Assembly: GCA_934572535.1 (NCBI GenBank)
Contig: CAKTLJ010000026.1
Location: 1 to 20,388, forward strand
Direction: 5' to 3'
DNA length: 20,388 nt
Source of the DNA: an uncultured Eubacteriales bacterium
Lineage (GTDB): Bacteria; Bacillota; Clostridia; Oscillospirales; Oscillospiraceae
Below, piece by piece: positions 1 to 6,232 of this stretch. Each line of letters starts with the position of its first letter. Positions within the stretch are counted from its first letter, which is position 1. Position numbers and translations under genes: made by a program. The notes below the pieces were generated by a model. That model was given only the letters and a program-made list of their open reading frames with translations, was not told the DNA's origin and made no database searches.

Positions 1-75
1 GGGAGACTCACCGACCCGGAAGGCATCCGCGTCTTTGTGCTGGACCGGCTGGACCTGCCCGAAGATTTTATTTGA
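1..75 (+). CDS. C-terminal fragment of an unidentified protein
   Basis: An open frame enters from the left edge and stops with TGA at 73-75. The 24 visible residues end in DLPEDFI. They carry no motif I recognise, so no function is proposed. The stop lies 27 bases before the next start codon, so the fragment probably belongs to the same operon as the exported proteins that follow. Codon use is GC-rich like its neighbours, which supports a real coding end. Confidence 0.5.
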   Translation, partial: GRLTDPEGIRVFVLDRLDLPEDFI

Positions 76-102
76 CCAGACTTTGGAGAAAGGACCGAAC
101 CT

Positions 103-558
103 ATGGAACGATCCCAACGGAAAAGCAAGGTGCTGCGCCTGCTTTCCCTCCTCCTCGTCCTCGGCGTCTGCTTCACCCTCGCGCAGGGCGTCCTGAAGAC
201 GAGAGAGTATGCTTACGTCTACGATCTCCCCGCAGAGGAATTGCAGGAGGACCTGGAGAAGTACATCACCTCCTCCGTGGACGTCAGCATGGAGGACCAG
301 ATATCCTCCCGCCAGTGGGGCCTCACCGGGGCCTGCAAGCTGGGGACCCTCTCCCTGGCCTCGTCCGAGGCGTACCAGGTCAGGGTCCACGCCCAGCTGG
401 GCAAGGCGAAGGTGGCCATACAGCCGACCTCGGGGCAGCTCCTCCTGCTGGAGCCGAACGAGGAGACCACCCTGCCCTTGGACGCGGGGACCTATGACGT
501 CTACTGCGTGGGCAGATACTTCTTGGGGAAGGTGGACGTCGCCCCTGCGGCCCCGTGA
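103..558 (+). CDS. Small exported, membrane-anchored protein of unknown function
   Basis: The 151-residue protein starts at an ATG preceded by AAAGGA eight bases upstream. Residues 1-9 are basic and residues 10-29 form one hydrophobic segment, so it is probably a signal anchor or an uncleaved signal peptide. The rest, about 120 residues, should lie outside the membrane. It has an acidic, helical-looking stretch (residues 38-60) and then a beta-rich C-terminal half. There is no lipobox and no prepilin-type cleavage motif. I do not recognise the family. It is the first of three consecutive genes of the same architecture (about 150-190 residues, one N-terminal membrane segment) with no obvious sequence similarity to each other. 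That suggests components of one envelope-associated assembly, but this is inference. Confidence 0.75.
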   Translation: MERSQRKSKVLRLLSLLLVLGVCFTLAQGVLKTREYAYVYDLPAEELQEDLEKYITSSVDVSMEDQISSRQWGLTGACKLGTLSLASSEAYQVRVHAQLGKAKVAIQPTSGQLLLLEPNEETTLPLDAGTYDVYCVGRYFLGKVDVAPAAP

Positions 559-667
559 GGGGTTGCTGCTGGGCAAACCAATGCGAACCGCAAAGACCGA
601 GGCAGTCCGCCGCTCGCCCCAGCCTTTGTCTTCTGCTGCGATCAACAGAACGGTAGGTGAATATTCT

Positions 668-1234
668 ATGAAACAGACCAAGTCCCCTCAAAAAATAGGC
701 TATCGTGTGCTTTCTGCGGTCCTCATGCTGCTCGTCAGCGTGGTCCTCTACGATGTGCTCAACACCGTGGGAGAGCAGCCTCTCAAGCTCACGTATGAGG
801 GAGAGGAGATTTCCGTTTCCCTGGTCGCCGGGAACGCTGCGCGCAAAGCCGACGGAAGCATTGCCGGAAAGGTTTCCCTGAGCACCCCGAAGCGCACGGC
901 CAAGCTCTACATCTTGGAGGACGATGGCGCCGCGCTGGTGGACGGGAAGCGAAAGCTGCTCCCGATGATAGGCAGCTCCCGGGTCCTGCGCTACGCCTTT
1001 TCCCCAGAGGCATCCGCGGGGTATCGGGTCTATGTCGAGGCGGAAAACTGGGAGGGGTTGCTCTGCCGGACCTGTGTCTGCGTTCTGCCTGCCGGGGAAG
1101 GGAGCGAGCCGCTCGTTCCGCTGCAGCGCACGGACCTCTTCCGCGCCGATGGCGCCTACGTCTGCACATGGCAAGAAGACGACGATGGGGTCTTTCGGGT
1201 GACGGATGACGGCCCCGAAGGCACAGGGCCATGA
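668..1234 (+). CDS. Small exported, membrane-anchored protein of unknown function
   Basis: The 188-residue protein is read from the ATG at 668, which has GGTAGGTGA just upstream. Longer in-frame starts would run through the preceding gene in another frame and lack a ribosome binding site. A basic N-terminus (KQTKSPQK) is followed by one hydrophobic segment at about residues 12-30. The external part looks beta-rich, and the segment around residues 110-150 (RVLRYAFSPEASAGYRVYVEAEN) has a fibronectin/Ig-like feel that I cannot confirm. Two cysteines (CRTC) occur late in the chain and could form a disulfide. The TGA overlaps the ATG of the next gene as ATGA, so the two are very likely translationally coupled. 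Confidence 0.75.
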   Translation: MKQTKSPQKIGYRVLSAVLMLLVSVVLYDVLNTVGEQPLKLTYEGEEISVSLVAGNAARKADGSIAGKVSLSTPKRTAKLYILEDDGAALVDGKRKLLPMIGSSRVLRYAFSPEASAGYRVYVEAENWEGLLCRTCVCVLPAGEGSEPLVPLQRTDLFRADGAYVCTWQEDDDGVFRVTDDGPEGTGP

Positions 1235-1797
1235 CCGGAAGGGGTGGTCTCTTGCAGAAAAAAGCATATTTTTTCCTTTTTCTTTTGCTTCTGTTGGCTT
1301 CCCTGCTCCTGCTGGATGGAGCGCTTGCGCACAGGGCGCTTCTCAAACAGAAGGAGGCCCATACGGCCTCCGGCGGGCCGGTGGTCTCCGCGGGGTTCAA
1401 CGGCACGGCGTCCGCCGCGCCCATCGGGGACGGCAGGGTTTACTGGGGAGATATCTCCTTTGTCCTCTGCAACGCGCCGGAGAAAGAGGGGCGCGTGGAA
1501 CAGGTGAGGCTGCGAAAGCTTCGGGACGGGGAAGAGGTTTCCAGCCGGAGCGTCTATGCCCCCTGGCGCGCGCTGTATGACACCTTGCGGAACGCGCCCG
1601 GCGAGGTAGCCTGCGACCCGAAGGTGTTGGCGGTGCTCTCTCCGGGCAGTCAGCTGGACTATTGGATCGAGGTCCGCATGTCCGACGGCACGGTCTACCA
1701 GCACCATGCCGTGCGCCTGGATCGGGACGACATGAAGTGCAACTTGGGCACCGAGATCTACAATGCGCGCGGGGAAGCAAGACCCGCGCGGGAATAG
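1231..1797 (+). CDS. Small exported, membrane-anchored protein of unknown function
   Basis: This is the third single-pass protein of the cluster, 188 residues if started at the ATG that overlaps the previous stop (ATGA, 1231-1234). A TTG at 1252 with GGAAGGGGTGG just upstream is an alternative. It would give a cleaner N-terminus, LQKK, directly before a very leucine-rich segment (residues 12-30 of the long form). About 150 residues should lie outside the cell. They contain a YWGDISFVLCNAPE stretch and a late YWIEVRMSDGTVYQHH stretch that read like a small beta-sandwich domain. No known family is recognised. A hairpin follows the stop closely, so this is the last gene of the operon. Confidence 0.72.
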   Translation: MTGRGGLLQKKAYFFLFLLLLLASLLLLDGALAHRALLKQKEAHTASGGPVVSAGFNGTASAAPIGDGRVYWGDISFVLCNAPEKEGRVEQVRLRKLRDGEEVSSRSVYAPWRALYDTLRNAPGEVACDPKVLAVLSPGSQLDYWIEVRMSDGTVYQHHAVRLDRDDMKCNLGTEIYNARGEARPARE

Positions 1798-1807
1798 GAA
1801 AGAAGAA

Positions 1808-1839
1808 ACGACCGAGCAGCGATGCGGCTGCCCGGTCGT
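1808..1839. terminator. Bidirectional hairpin terminator between convergent genes
   Basis: A perfect 7-bp outer stem (ACGACCG/CGGTCGT) and a 5-bp inner stem (GCAGC/GCTGC) are separated by single A and C bulges around a GATGCG loop. On the plus strand the tail is only GTTTCG. On the minus strand the hairpin is followed by TTTCTTCTTTCC, so it probably works best for the nitrilase gene that ends at 1877. Confidence 0.7.
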
Positions 1840-1876
1840 GTTTCGTGGGAGGGGGAGAAGGGGGCGTTTTTCTGCG

Positions 1877-2683
1877 TCACAGCAGGTCCGGGTGATACAG
1901 CGCTTTTCTCCGGTTCTGGAAATAGTTCAGGTCCCGCAGGGGGCCTTCCTTCTTGCTGGGGTCCACGGTGACGTAGAGGGTGGTCTCCTCCTGGGTGTCG
2001 GCCTCGGCCAGGGGCTTGCCGAGGGGGTCGTAGGCGCAGCTCTGGCCGCAGTAGTGGAAGCGGCGCTCGTCGCCCACGTAGTTGCAATAGAGGGTGTGGA
2101 CCATGTTCTCCATGGCTCTGGCCCGGGCGTACACGGCGTGGTAGTCCTCGAAGGGGGACATGTTGGCGGCGCACATGCAGAGCAGCTCCGCGCCGTCCAG
2201 GGCCAGGGTGCGGGCGGTCTCGGGGAACTCCCCGTCGTAGCAGACCAAAATGCCCACCCGCCCGAAGGAGGTGTCGAAGGCCCGGAGCTGGTCGCCGGGG
2301 TCAAACATCTTTTCCTCGCCGCCGAACATGTGGGTCTTGTGGGCGACGCCGGGGACGCTGCCGTCCCGGTCGATGAAAATTACGGTGTTGTGGGGCTTGC
2401 CGCCCTCCCGGTCCAGCAGGGGCAGGCCCACCACCACCGCCAGGTCCAGCGCCTTGGCCTTGGCCCGCAGGGCGGAGACGGCGGGGCCGGAGTCCAGGGT
2501 CTCGGCCAGCTCGGCCAGCTTGTCCCGGATCATGTAGCCGGTGAGGAACATTTCGGGGAAGAGGATGAGGGAAGCGCCGTTTGCGCGGGCCTCCTCCATG
2601 GCGCGGAAGGCCCGGGCCAGGTTGCCCTGCTTGTCGTAGGGGCCGGAGGTGGTCTGCACGATGCAGGCGGTAAATGAGAGCAT
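1877..2683 (-). CDS. Carbon-nitrogen hydrolase (nitrilase superfamily amidohydrolase)
   Basis: This 268-residue protein has the complete nitrilase catalytic set. The glutamate is in LFPEMFLTGY (E44), the lysine in AHKTHMF (K116), and the nucleophilic cysteine in VCYDGEFPE (C148). Family members hydrolyse amides, carbamoyl groups or nitriles through a cysteine thioester. The ARAMENMVHTLYCNYVG segment matches the oligomer-interface and substrate-pocket region of aliphatic amidases and N-carbamoyl hydrolases, but the substrate cannot be read from sequence. The start is the ATG at 2683, with AAAGGAGA ten bases upstream. A TTG at 2704 would overlap that ribosome binding site and was rejected. The gene stands alone between the rpsR terminator and a convergent terminator. 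Confidence 0.9.
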   Translation of the reverse strand: MLSFTACIVQTTSGPYDKQGNLARAFRAMEEARANGASLILFPEMFLTGYMIRDKLAELAETLDSGPAVSALRAKAKALDLAVVVGLPLLDREGGKPHNTVIFIDRDGSVPGVAHKTHMFGGEEKMFDPGDQLRAFDTSFGRVGILVCYDGEFPETARTLALDGAELLCMCAANMSPFEDYHAVYARARAMENMVHTLYCNYVGDERRFHYCGQSCAYDPLGKPLAEADTQEETTLYVTVDPSKKEGPLRDLNYFQNRRKALYHPDLL

Positions 2684-2711
2684 GGGGGAGAGTCTCCTTT
2701 CCAAAGTATAG

Positions 2712-2743
2712 AAAAACGCGCCGCAAACGCAAGTTTGCGGCGC
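2712..2743 (-). terminator. Rho-independent terminator of the rpsF-ssb-rpsR operon
   Basis: On the minus strand an 11-bp perfect GC-rich stem (2743-2733 with 2728-2718) and a four-base loop are followed by CG and then TTTTT (2716-2712). It lies 30 bases past the rpsR stop and just upstream of the nitrilase ribosome binding site. Confidence 0.9.
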
Positions 2744-2773
2744 ATTTGCGGTTGTGACAGACGTACTTCCGGA

Positions 2774-3016
2774 TCAGTCGGTGACGTAGGGCAGCAGAGC
2801 GATCTGACGAGCGCGCTTGATGGCCTCGGTCAGCTGGCGCTGATGCATAGCGCAGGTGCCGGTGGTGCGGCGGGGCAGGATCTTGGAGCGCTCGGAAACG
2901 AAACGGCGCAGCTTAGCGGAATCCTTGTAATCGATGTGCTCGACCTTATCGACGCAGAAAGTACAAACCTTGCGGCGCTTGCGGTTGCCGCGAGGACGTT
3001 CTCTATCCATAGCCAT
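2774..3016 (-). CDS. rpsR: 30S ribosomal protein bS18
   Basis: The 80-residue protein is a full-length bS18, which binds the 30S platform next to bS6. The segments [37 protein letters not shown] and IALLPY are the family signature. C18, C21, C55 and H58 are all present, so this looks like the zinc-binding (C+) form rather than the cysteine-free form some bacteria use under zinc limitation. The start ATG has GGAGG nine bases upstream. It is the last gene of the minus-strand order rpsF-ssb-rpsR, 36 bases after ssb. Confidence 0.98.
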   Translation of the reverse strand: MAMDRERPRGNRKRRKVCTFCVDKVEHIDYKDSAKLRRFVSERSKILPRRTTGTCAMHQRQLTEAIKRARQIALLPYVTD

Positions 3017-3052
3017 AATAGCAAACCTCCTTAAATGATAGTGGTCACTGCC

Positions 3053-3562
3053 TTAGAAGGGCAGCTCGCCGTCGTCGTCCGTCAGGTCGGCGAACTGATC
3101 GACAGCGGGTGCGGCGGGGTAGCCGCCGCCGGACGAGGGGTAGTTGCCGCCGGGCGCGCTGTAATTGCCGCCTGCGGGGGCGCTGTAGCCGCCTCTGCCG
3201 CCTGCGGGCGCGGGTGCGTAGCCGCCGCCTTCGCCGTCTCTGCGGGAGTCGCCGAAATAGACATTGTCGGCGACGACCTCAGTGGCGTAACGACGGTTGC
3301 CGTCCCGGTCGGTGTAGTCGCGGGTCTGGAGCTTGCCCTCCACGATGGCCATGCGGCCCTTGGTGAAGAACCGGGAGACGAACTCGCCGGTCTGACGCCA
3401 GGCAACGACATTGATGAAATCGGCTTTCCGCTCGCCGGTCTCCCGGTCCTTAAAGTCCCGGTCCACGGCCAGACGGAAGGAAGCCATCGCCACGCCGCTC
3501 TGGGTGTGGCGGAGCTCAGGGTCGGCCACCAGGCGGCCCTGAAGGAAGATCTTGTTCAGCAT
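3053..3562 (-). CDS. ssb: Single-stranded DNA-binding protein
   Basis: The 169-residue protein has an OB fold at residues 1-105 (MLNKIFLQGRLVADPELR, VAWRQTGEFVSRFFTKG, VEGKLQTRDYTDRDGNRRY). A flexible linker rich in Gly, Ala, Pro, Ser and Tyr follows at about residues 108-155. The acidic tip DDDGELPF, which recruits replication and repair partners, ends the protein. This is the essential replicative SSB, expected to act as a tetramer. Its position between rpsF and rpsR is the normal Firmicutes arrangement. The gap from rpsF is only 15 bases and holds AAGGAGG, so co-transcription is nearly certain. The linker has GGNYSAPGGNYPSSGGGYP-like repeats, which fits phase-separation-type linkers but is not unusual. 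Confidence 0.97.
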   Translation of the reverse strand: MLNKIFLQGRLVADPELRHTQSGVAMASFRLAVDRDFKDRETGERKADFINVVAWRQTGEFVSRFFTKGRMAIVEGKLQTRDYTDRDGNRRYATEVVADNVYFGDSRRDGEGGGYAPAPAGGRGGYSAPAGGNYSAPGGNYPSSGGGYPAAPAVDQFADLTDDDGELPF

Positions 3563-3577
3563 AGGCCAAGAGCCTCC

Positions 3578-3874
3578 TTATTCGTCCTTGCAGATGATCA
3601 TGGAGCGCATGACGCCTTCGGTGATCTTCAGCACGCGGTCCAGCTCTGCGGGCAGAGAAGGCTCGGCGGTGAAGGTCATGAGGACGTAATGACCCTCGTT
3701 CAGGTCATTGATGGGATAGGCCAGACGACGCTTGCCCCACTCATCGACTTCAGTCACGGTGCCCTGGGTCTCAACCAGAGTCTTGAACTTCTCGATCATA
3801 GCGGCAATTGCCTCTTCACCCATTGCGGGGTCCAGGATGTAGACCACTTCATAGTTTGCGTTTACCTTTGCCAT
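3578..3874 (-). CDS. rpsF: 30S ribosomal protein bS6
   Basis: The 98-residue bS6 binds bS18 and the central domain of 16S rRNA. YEVVYILDPAMGEE, VDEWGKRRLAYPINDLNEGHYVLMTF and ITEGVMRSMI are family hallmarks. The ATG at 3874 is chosen because AAGGAGGTG ends nine bases upstream. The in-frame GTG at 3886 lies inside that ribosome binding site. It is the first gene of the operon. A strong promoter and a structured leader of about 75 bases precede it, which suggests feedback control by the bS6:bS18 complex, as known for this operon in many bacteria. Confidence 0.97.
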   Translation of the reverse strand: MAKVNANYEVVYILDPAMGEEAIAAMIEKFKTLVETQGTVTEVDEWGKRRLAYPINDLNEGHYVLMTFTAEPSLPAELDRVLKITEGVMRSMIICKDE

Positions 3875-3894
3875 GGTTCGTTGCACCTCCTTAT

Positions 3895-3925
3895 GGACAT
3901 TTGTCCGGCGATCTCAGCCGCCGGA
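3895..3925 (-). promoter_or_regulatory. Candidate bS6:bS18 autoregulatory leader with alternative hairpins
   Basis: In the rpsF leader two hairpins compete. One pairs TCCGGCG with CGCCGGA (3925-3919 with 3910-3904, eight-base loop). The other pairs GGAC with GTCC (3906-3903 with 3898-3895). They share 3904-3906, so only one can form, and the second sits directly against the ribosome binding site. Autoregulation of this operon through a leader is known. I cannot confirm that this is the described motif. Confidence 0.4.
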
Positions 3926-3958
3926 AAGGATCTGCTCGTAATAGACACAAGCCCTATT

Positions 3959-3986
3959 ATTATATCCGAAAACACGAATTTGTCAA
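3959..3986 (-). promoter_or_regulatory. Sigma-A promoter of the rpsF operon
   Basis: A perfect TTGACA (3986-3981) and a perfect TATAAT (3964-3959) are separated by 16 bp on the minus strand. Transcription should start near 3952, about 78 bases before the rpsF start. Confidence 0.9.
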
Positions 3987-4016
3987 GGCTTTTTTCGTCC
4001 TGGCCGGACGCCGCCC

Positions 4017-4165
4017 AAACTGACCATAAACCCAGATGAAAAACAGACGGATGAGACATGACCAGATTTTCGTCTGGCCTGTCTCCGCCCGCTGGCCCGG
4101 GGGAAACTGACCCTACAAAAAAACCAGGAACTGAGGGTTTTGATGTGGTCAGTTTCTGATACAAT
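4017..4165 (+). promoter_or_regulatory. pdxST control region: three AAACTGACC boxes and a promoter
   Basis: AAACTGACC occurs directly at 4017-4025 and 4104-4112 (GAAACTGACC from 4103), and inverted as GGTCAGTTTC at 4147-4156. The inverted copy lies just before the -10 TACAAT (4160-4165), where a consensus -35 is missing. That fits an activated promoter. Two direct copies plus one inverted copy is the layout described for PdxR, a MocR-type PLP-sensing activator of pdxST. No pdxR gene is in this window, so the regulator is inferred. Confidence 0.6.
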
Positions 4166-4200
4166 ACACCCATCAACAAAAAAACACGAGGTGATCCATC

Positions 4201-5076
4201 ATGGATAAGAGCAGATATGAACTGAATAAGGAACTGGCCCAGATGCTTAAGGGCGGCGTCATCATGGACGTGACCACCCCCGAGCAGGCAAAGATCGCGG
4301 AGGCCGCCGGTGCCTGCGCCGTCATGGCCCTGGAGCGCATCCCCGCCGACATCCGCGCCGCTGGCGGCGTGTCCCGCATGAGCGACCCCAAGATGATCCG
4401 CGGCATCCAGGAGGCCGTGTCCATCCCCGTCATGGCCAAGTGCCGCATCGGCCACTTTGTGGAGGCCCAGATCCTGGAGGCCATCGAGATCGACTACATC
4501 GACGAGAGCGAGGTCCTCTCTCCCGCCGACGACGTCTATCATATCGACAAGACCCAGTTCAAGGTCCCCTTCGTCTGCGGCGCGCGTGACCTGGGCGAGG
4601 CCCTGCGCCGCATCGCCGAGGGCGCATCCATGATCCGCACCAAGGGCGAGCCCGGCACCGGCGACGTGGTCCAGGCCGTCCGCCATATGCGCGCCATGAA
4701 CAAGGAGATCCGCCGCGTCCAGAACCTGCGGGAGGACGAGCTGTTCGAGGCCGCCAAGCAGCTGCAAGTTCCCCTGGACCTGCTGCGCTACGTCCATGAA
4801 AACGGCAAGCTGCCCGTGGTGAACTTCGCCGCCGGCGGCGTGGCCACCCCCGCCGACGCTGCGCTGATGATGCAGCTGGGCGCTGAGGGCGTGTTCGTTG
4901 GCTCCGGCATCTTCAAGTCCGGCGACCCCGCCAAGCGCGCCGCCGCCATCGTCCAGGCCGTCACCAACTACACCGACGCCAAGCGCATCGCCGAGCTGTC
5001 CACCGACCTGGGCGAGGCCATGGTCGGCATCAACGAGGACGAGATCGCCCTGCTGATGGCAGAACGGGGGCAGTGA
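4201..5076 (+). CDS. pdxS: Pyridoxal 5'-phosphate synthase, lyase subunit PdxS
   Basis: The 291-residue protein is a full-length PdxS (Pdx1). It makes PLP from ribose 5-phosphate, glyceraldehyde 3-phosphate and ammonia. It folds as a (beta/alpha)8 barrel that forms dodecamers decorated by PdxT. Visible signatures are [13 protein letters not shown] with D23, [18 protein letters not shown], the two catalytic lysines K80 (VMAKCRIGH) and K148 ([11 protein letters not shown]), and the phosphate-binding [20 protein letters not shown] and [16 protein letters not shown] lies seven bases upstream of the start. pdxT follows after a single base, so the two are one transcription unit and probably translationally coupled. 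Confidence 0.98.
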   Translation: MDKSRYELNKELAQMLKGGVIMDVTTPEQAKIAEAAGACAVMALERIPADIRAAGGVSRMSDPKMIRGIQEAVSIPVMAKCRIGHFVEAQILEAIEIDYIDESEVLSPADDVYHIDKTQFKVPFVCGARDLGEALRRIAEGASMIRTKGEPGTGDVVQAVRHMRAMNKEIRRVQNLREDELFEAAKQLQVPLDLLRYVHENGKLPVVNFAAGGVATPADAALMMQLGAEGVFVGSGIFKSGDPAKRAAAIVQAVTNYTDAKRIAELSTDLGEAMVGINEDEIALLMAERGQ

Positions 5077-5077
5077 G

Positions 5078-5635
5078 ATGACCGTTGCTGTGCTGGCCCT
5101 TCAGGGGGCCTTCCTGGAGCATGAGACCATGCTCGAGCGGCTGGGGGCAGACTGGTTCGAGATCCGCCAGCCCAAAGATCTGGAGCGCCCCTTTGACGGG
5201 CTGATCCTCCCCGGCGGGGAGAGCACCACCATGGGCAAGCTCCTGCGGGACCTGGAGCTGTACGAGCCGCTGCGCGCCAAGATCCAGGCCGGTCTGCCGG
5301 TGTACGGCACCTGCGCGGGCCTGATCCTCCTGGCCGAGACCGTGGAGGGCGGCGCGCCCTGCTTCGCCACCATGGACATCGCGGTCAAGCGCAACGCCTA
5401 TGGCCGTCAGCTGGGCAGCTTCTACACGGAGTCCGACTTCCAGGGCGTGGGCAAGGTCCCCATGACCTTCATCCGCGCGCCCTACATCGCCTCCGTCGGC
5501 CCCAAGGCCCAGGTGCTGGCCGAGGTGGACGGGCACATCGTGGCCGCCCGCCAGGGCAGCCAGCTGGTCACCGCCTTCCACCCGGAGCTGAGCGAGGACC
5601 TGTCGGTCCACCGCTATTTCCTGGATATGCTGTAA
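5078..5635 (+). CDS. pdxT: Pyridoxal 5'-phosphate synthase, glutaminase subunit PdxT
   Basis: The 185-residue protein is the class I glutamine amidotransferase that supplies ammonia to PdxS. The oxyanion-loop motif LPGGEST is at residues 44-50. The nucleophile is C79 in YGTCAGLI, and H168 and E170 in TAFHPEL complete the triad. Its length matches the family. The gene starts one base after the pdxS stop, and its ribosome binding site lies within the end of pdxS (GAACGGGGGCAGTGAG). A strong terminator follows. Confidence 0.98.
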   Translation: MTVAVLALQGAFLEHETMLERLGADWFEIRQPKDLERPFDGLILPGGESTTMGKLLRDLELYEPLRAKIQAGLPVYGTCAGLILLAETVEGGAPCFATMDIAVKRNAYGRQLGSFYTESDFQGVGKVPMTFIRAPYIASVGPKAQVLAEVDGHIVAARQGSQLVTAFHPELSEDLSVHRYFLDML

Positions 5636-5643
5636 TAGAACGA

Positions 5644-5679
5644 GAAACCGTCGCTCGGTGTGGAGCGGCGGTTTCTTTT
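5644..5679 (+). terminator. Rho-independent terminator of pdxST
   Basis: A 13-bp stem with one G-U pair (5644-5656 with 5663-5675) and a six-base GGTGTG loop is followed directly by TTTT. It begins eight bases after the pdxT stop. Confidence 0.93.
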
Positions 5680-5680
5680 C

Positions 5681-5710
5681 GCATGACGGGGGCGAACGCG
5701 GGGCATACTG
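5681..5710 (+). promoter_or_regulatory. Candidate sigma-G (forespore) promoter of spoVAC
   Basis: GCATG (5681-5685) and CATACTG (5704-5710) are spaced by exactly 18 bp. This fits the Bacillus subtilis sigma-G pattern GHATR-18-CATNNTA at all but the last position. It sits immediately after the pdxST terminator and 17 bp before the spoVAC start. spoVA genes are classical sigma-G targets. Confidence 0.6.
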
Positions 5711-5727
5711 GAGGGGAGGTGATTTCC

Positions 5728-6180
5728 GTGGATATCAAGAAGCTGAGCAACGAGGCGTACAACGCCTACGTCTCCGCCAAGGCAAAGCCCTCCCCCATGG
5801 GGAAAAACATGGCGTGGGCCTTCCTGGTGGGGGGCCTGATCTGCGTTGTCGGCCAGGGGCTGATGGACCTGTACGAGAGCCGGGGCCTGGGGGTGGAGGC
5901 GGCGGGCACGGCGACCTCCGTGACCCTCATTTTCGTCACCGCCCTGCTGACGGGCATCGGGGTCTTCGACCGGCTCGCCAAGCGGGCCGGGGCGGGCACG
6001 CTGGTCCCCATCACCGGCTTTGCCAACGCCATGACGGCCCCGGCCATGGAGTTCAAGCACGAGGGCTTCATCACCGGCACGGCGGTGAAGCTGTTCAGCG
6101 TGGCGGGTCCGGTCCTGGTCTGCGGCATTTCCGCCAGCGTCCTCTACGGCCTGCTGCTGTGCCTGGTGCGGTTGCTCTGA
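5728..6180 (+). CDS. spoVAC: Stage V sporulation protein AC (SpoVAC)
   Basis: Read from the GTG at 5728, which has AGGGGAGGTGA just upstream, this protein is 150 residues, the usual SpoVAC length. An ATG at 5683 in frame has no ribosome binding site. SpoVAC is an inner-membrane protein of the forespore and a component of the SpoVA channel that moves dipicolinic acid during sporulation and germination. Signatures are WAFLVGGLICVVGQGL, TGIGVFDRLAKRAGAGTLVPITGFANAM and EFKHEGFITG, with about four membrane segments. SpoVAEb is a related family, but the soluble N-terminal extension and the length favour SpoVAC. spoVAD and spoVAE, its usual partners, do not follow it here. Confidence 0.9.
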   Translation: MDIKKLSNEAYNAYVSAKAKPSPMGKNMAWAFLVGGLICVVGQGLMDLYESRGLGVEAAGTATSVTLIFVTALLTGIGVFDRLAKRAGAGTLVPITGFANAMTAPAMEFKHEGFITGTAVKLFSVAGPVLVCGISASVLYGLLLCLVRLL

Positions 6181-6184
6181 GAAG

Positions 6185-6222
6185 CACAGGACCCCAAGGC
6201 GCACGCGCCTTGGGGTCCTGTG
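6185..6222. terminator. Long perfect hairpin between spoVAC and dpaL
   Basis: A perfect 17-bp stem (6185-6201 with 6206-6222) and a CACG loop lie between the convergent stops at 6180 and 6233. There is no long T tract on either side (TCGTCG on plus, CTTCTC on minus). It may still act as a bidirectional terminator or mRNA 3'-end stabiliser. Confidence 0.65.
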
Positions 6223-6232
6223 TCGTCGTGTG

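Noticed and set aside
1763..2677. Long plus-strand open frame opposite the nitrilase gene
   Set aside because: It is the antisense shadow of a gene with complete catalytic motifs, and it has valine/glycine-rich low-complexity composition typical of GC-rich antisense frames.
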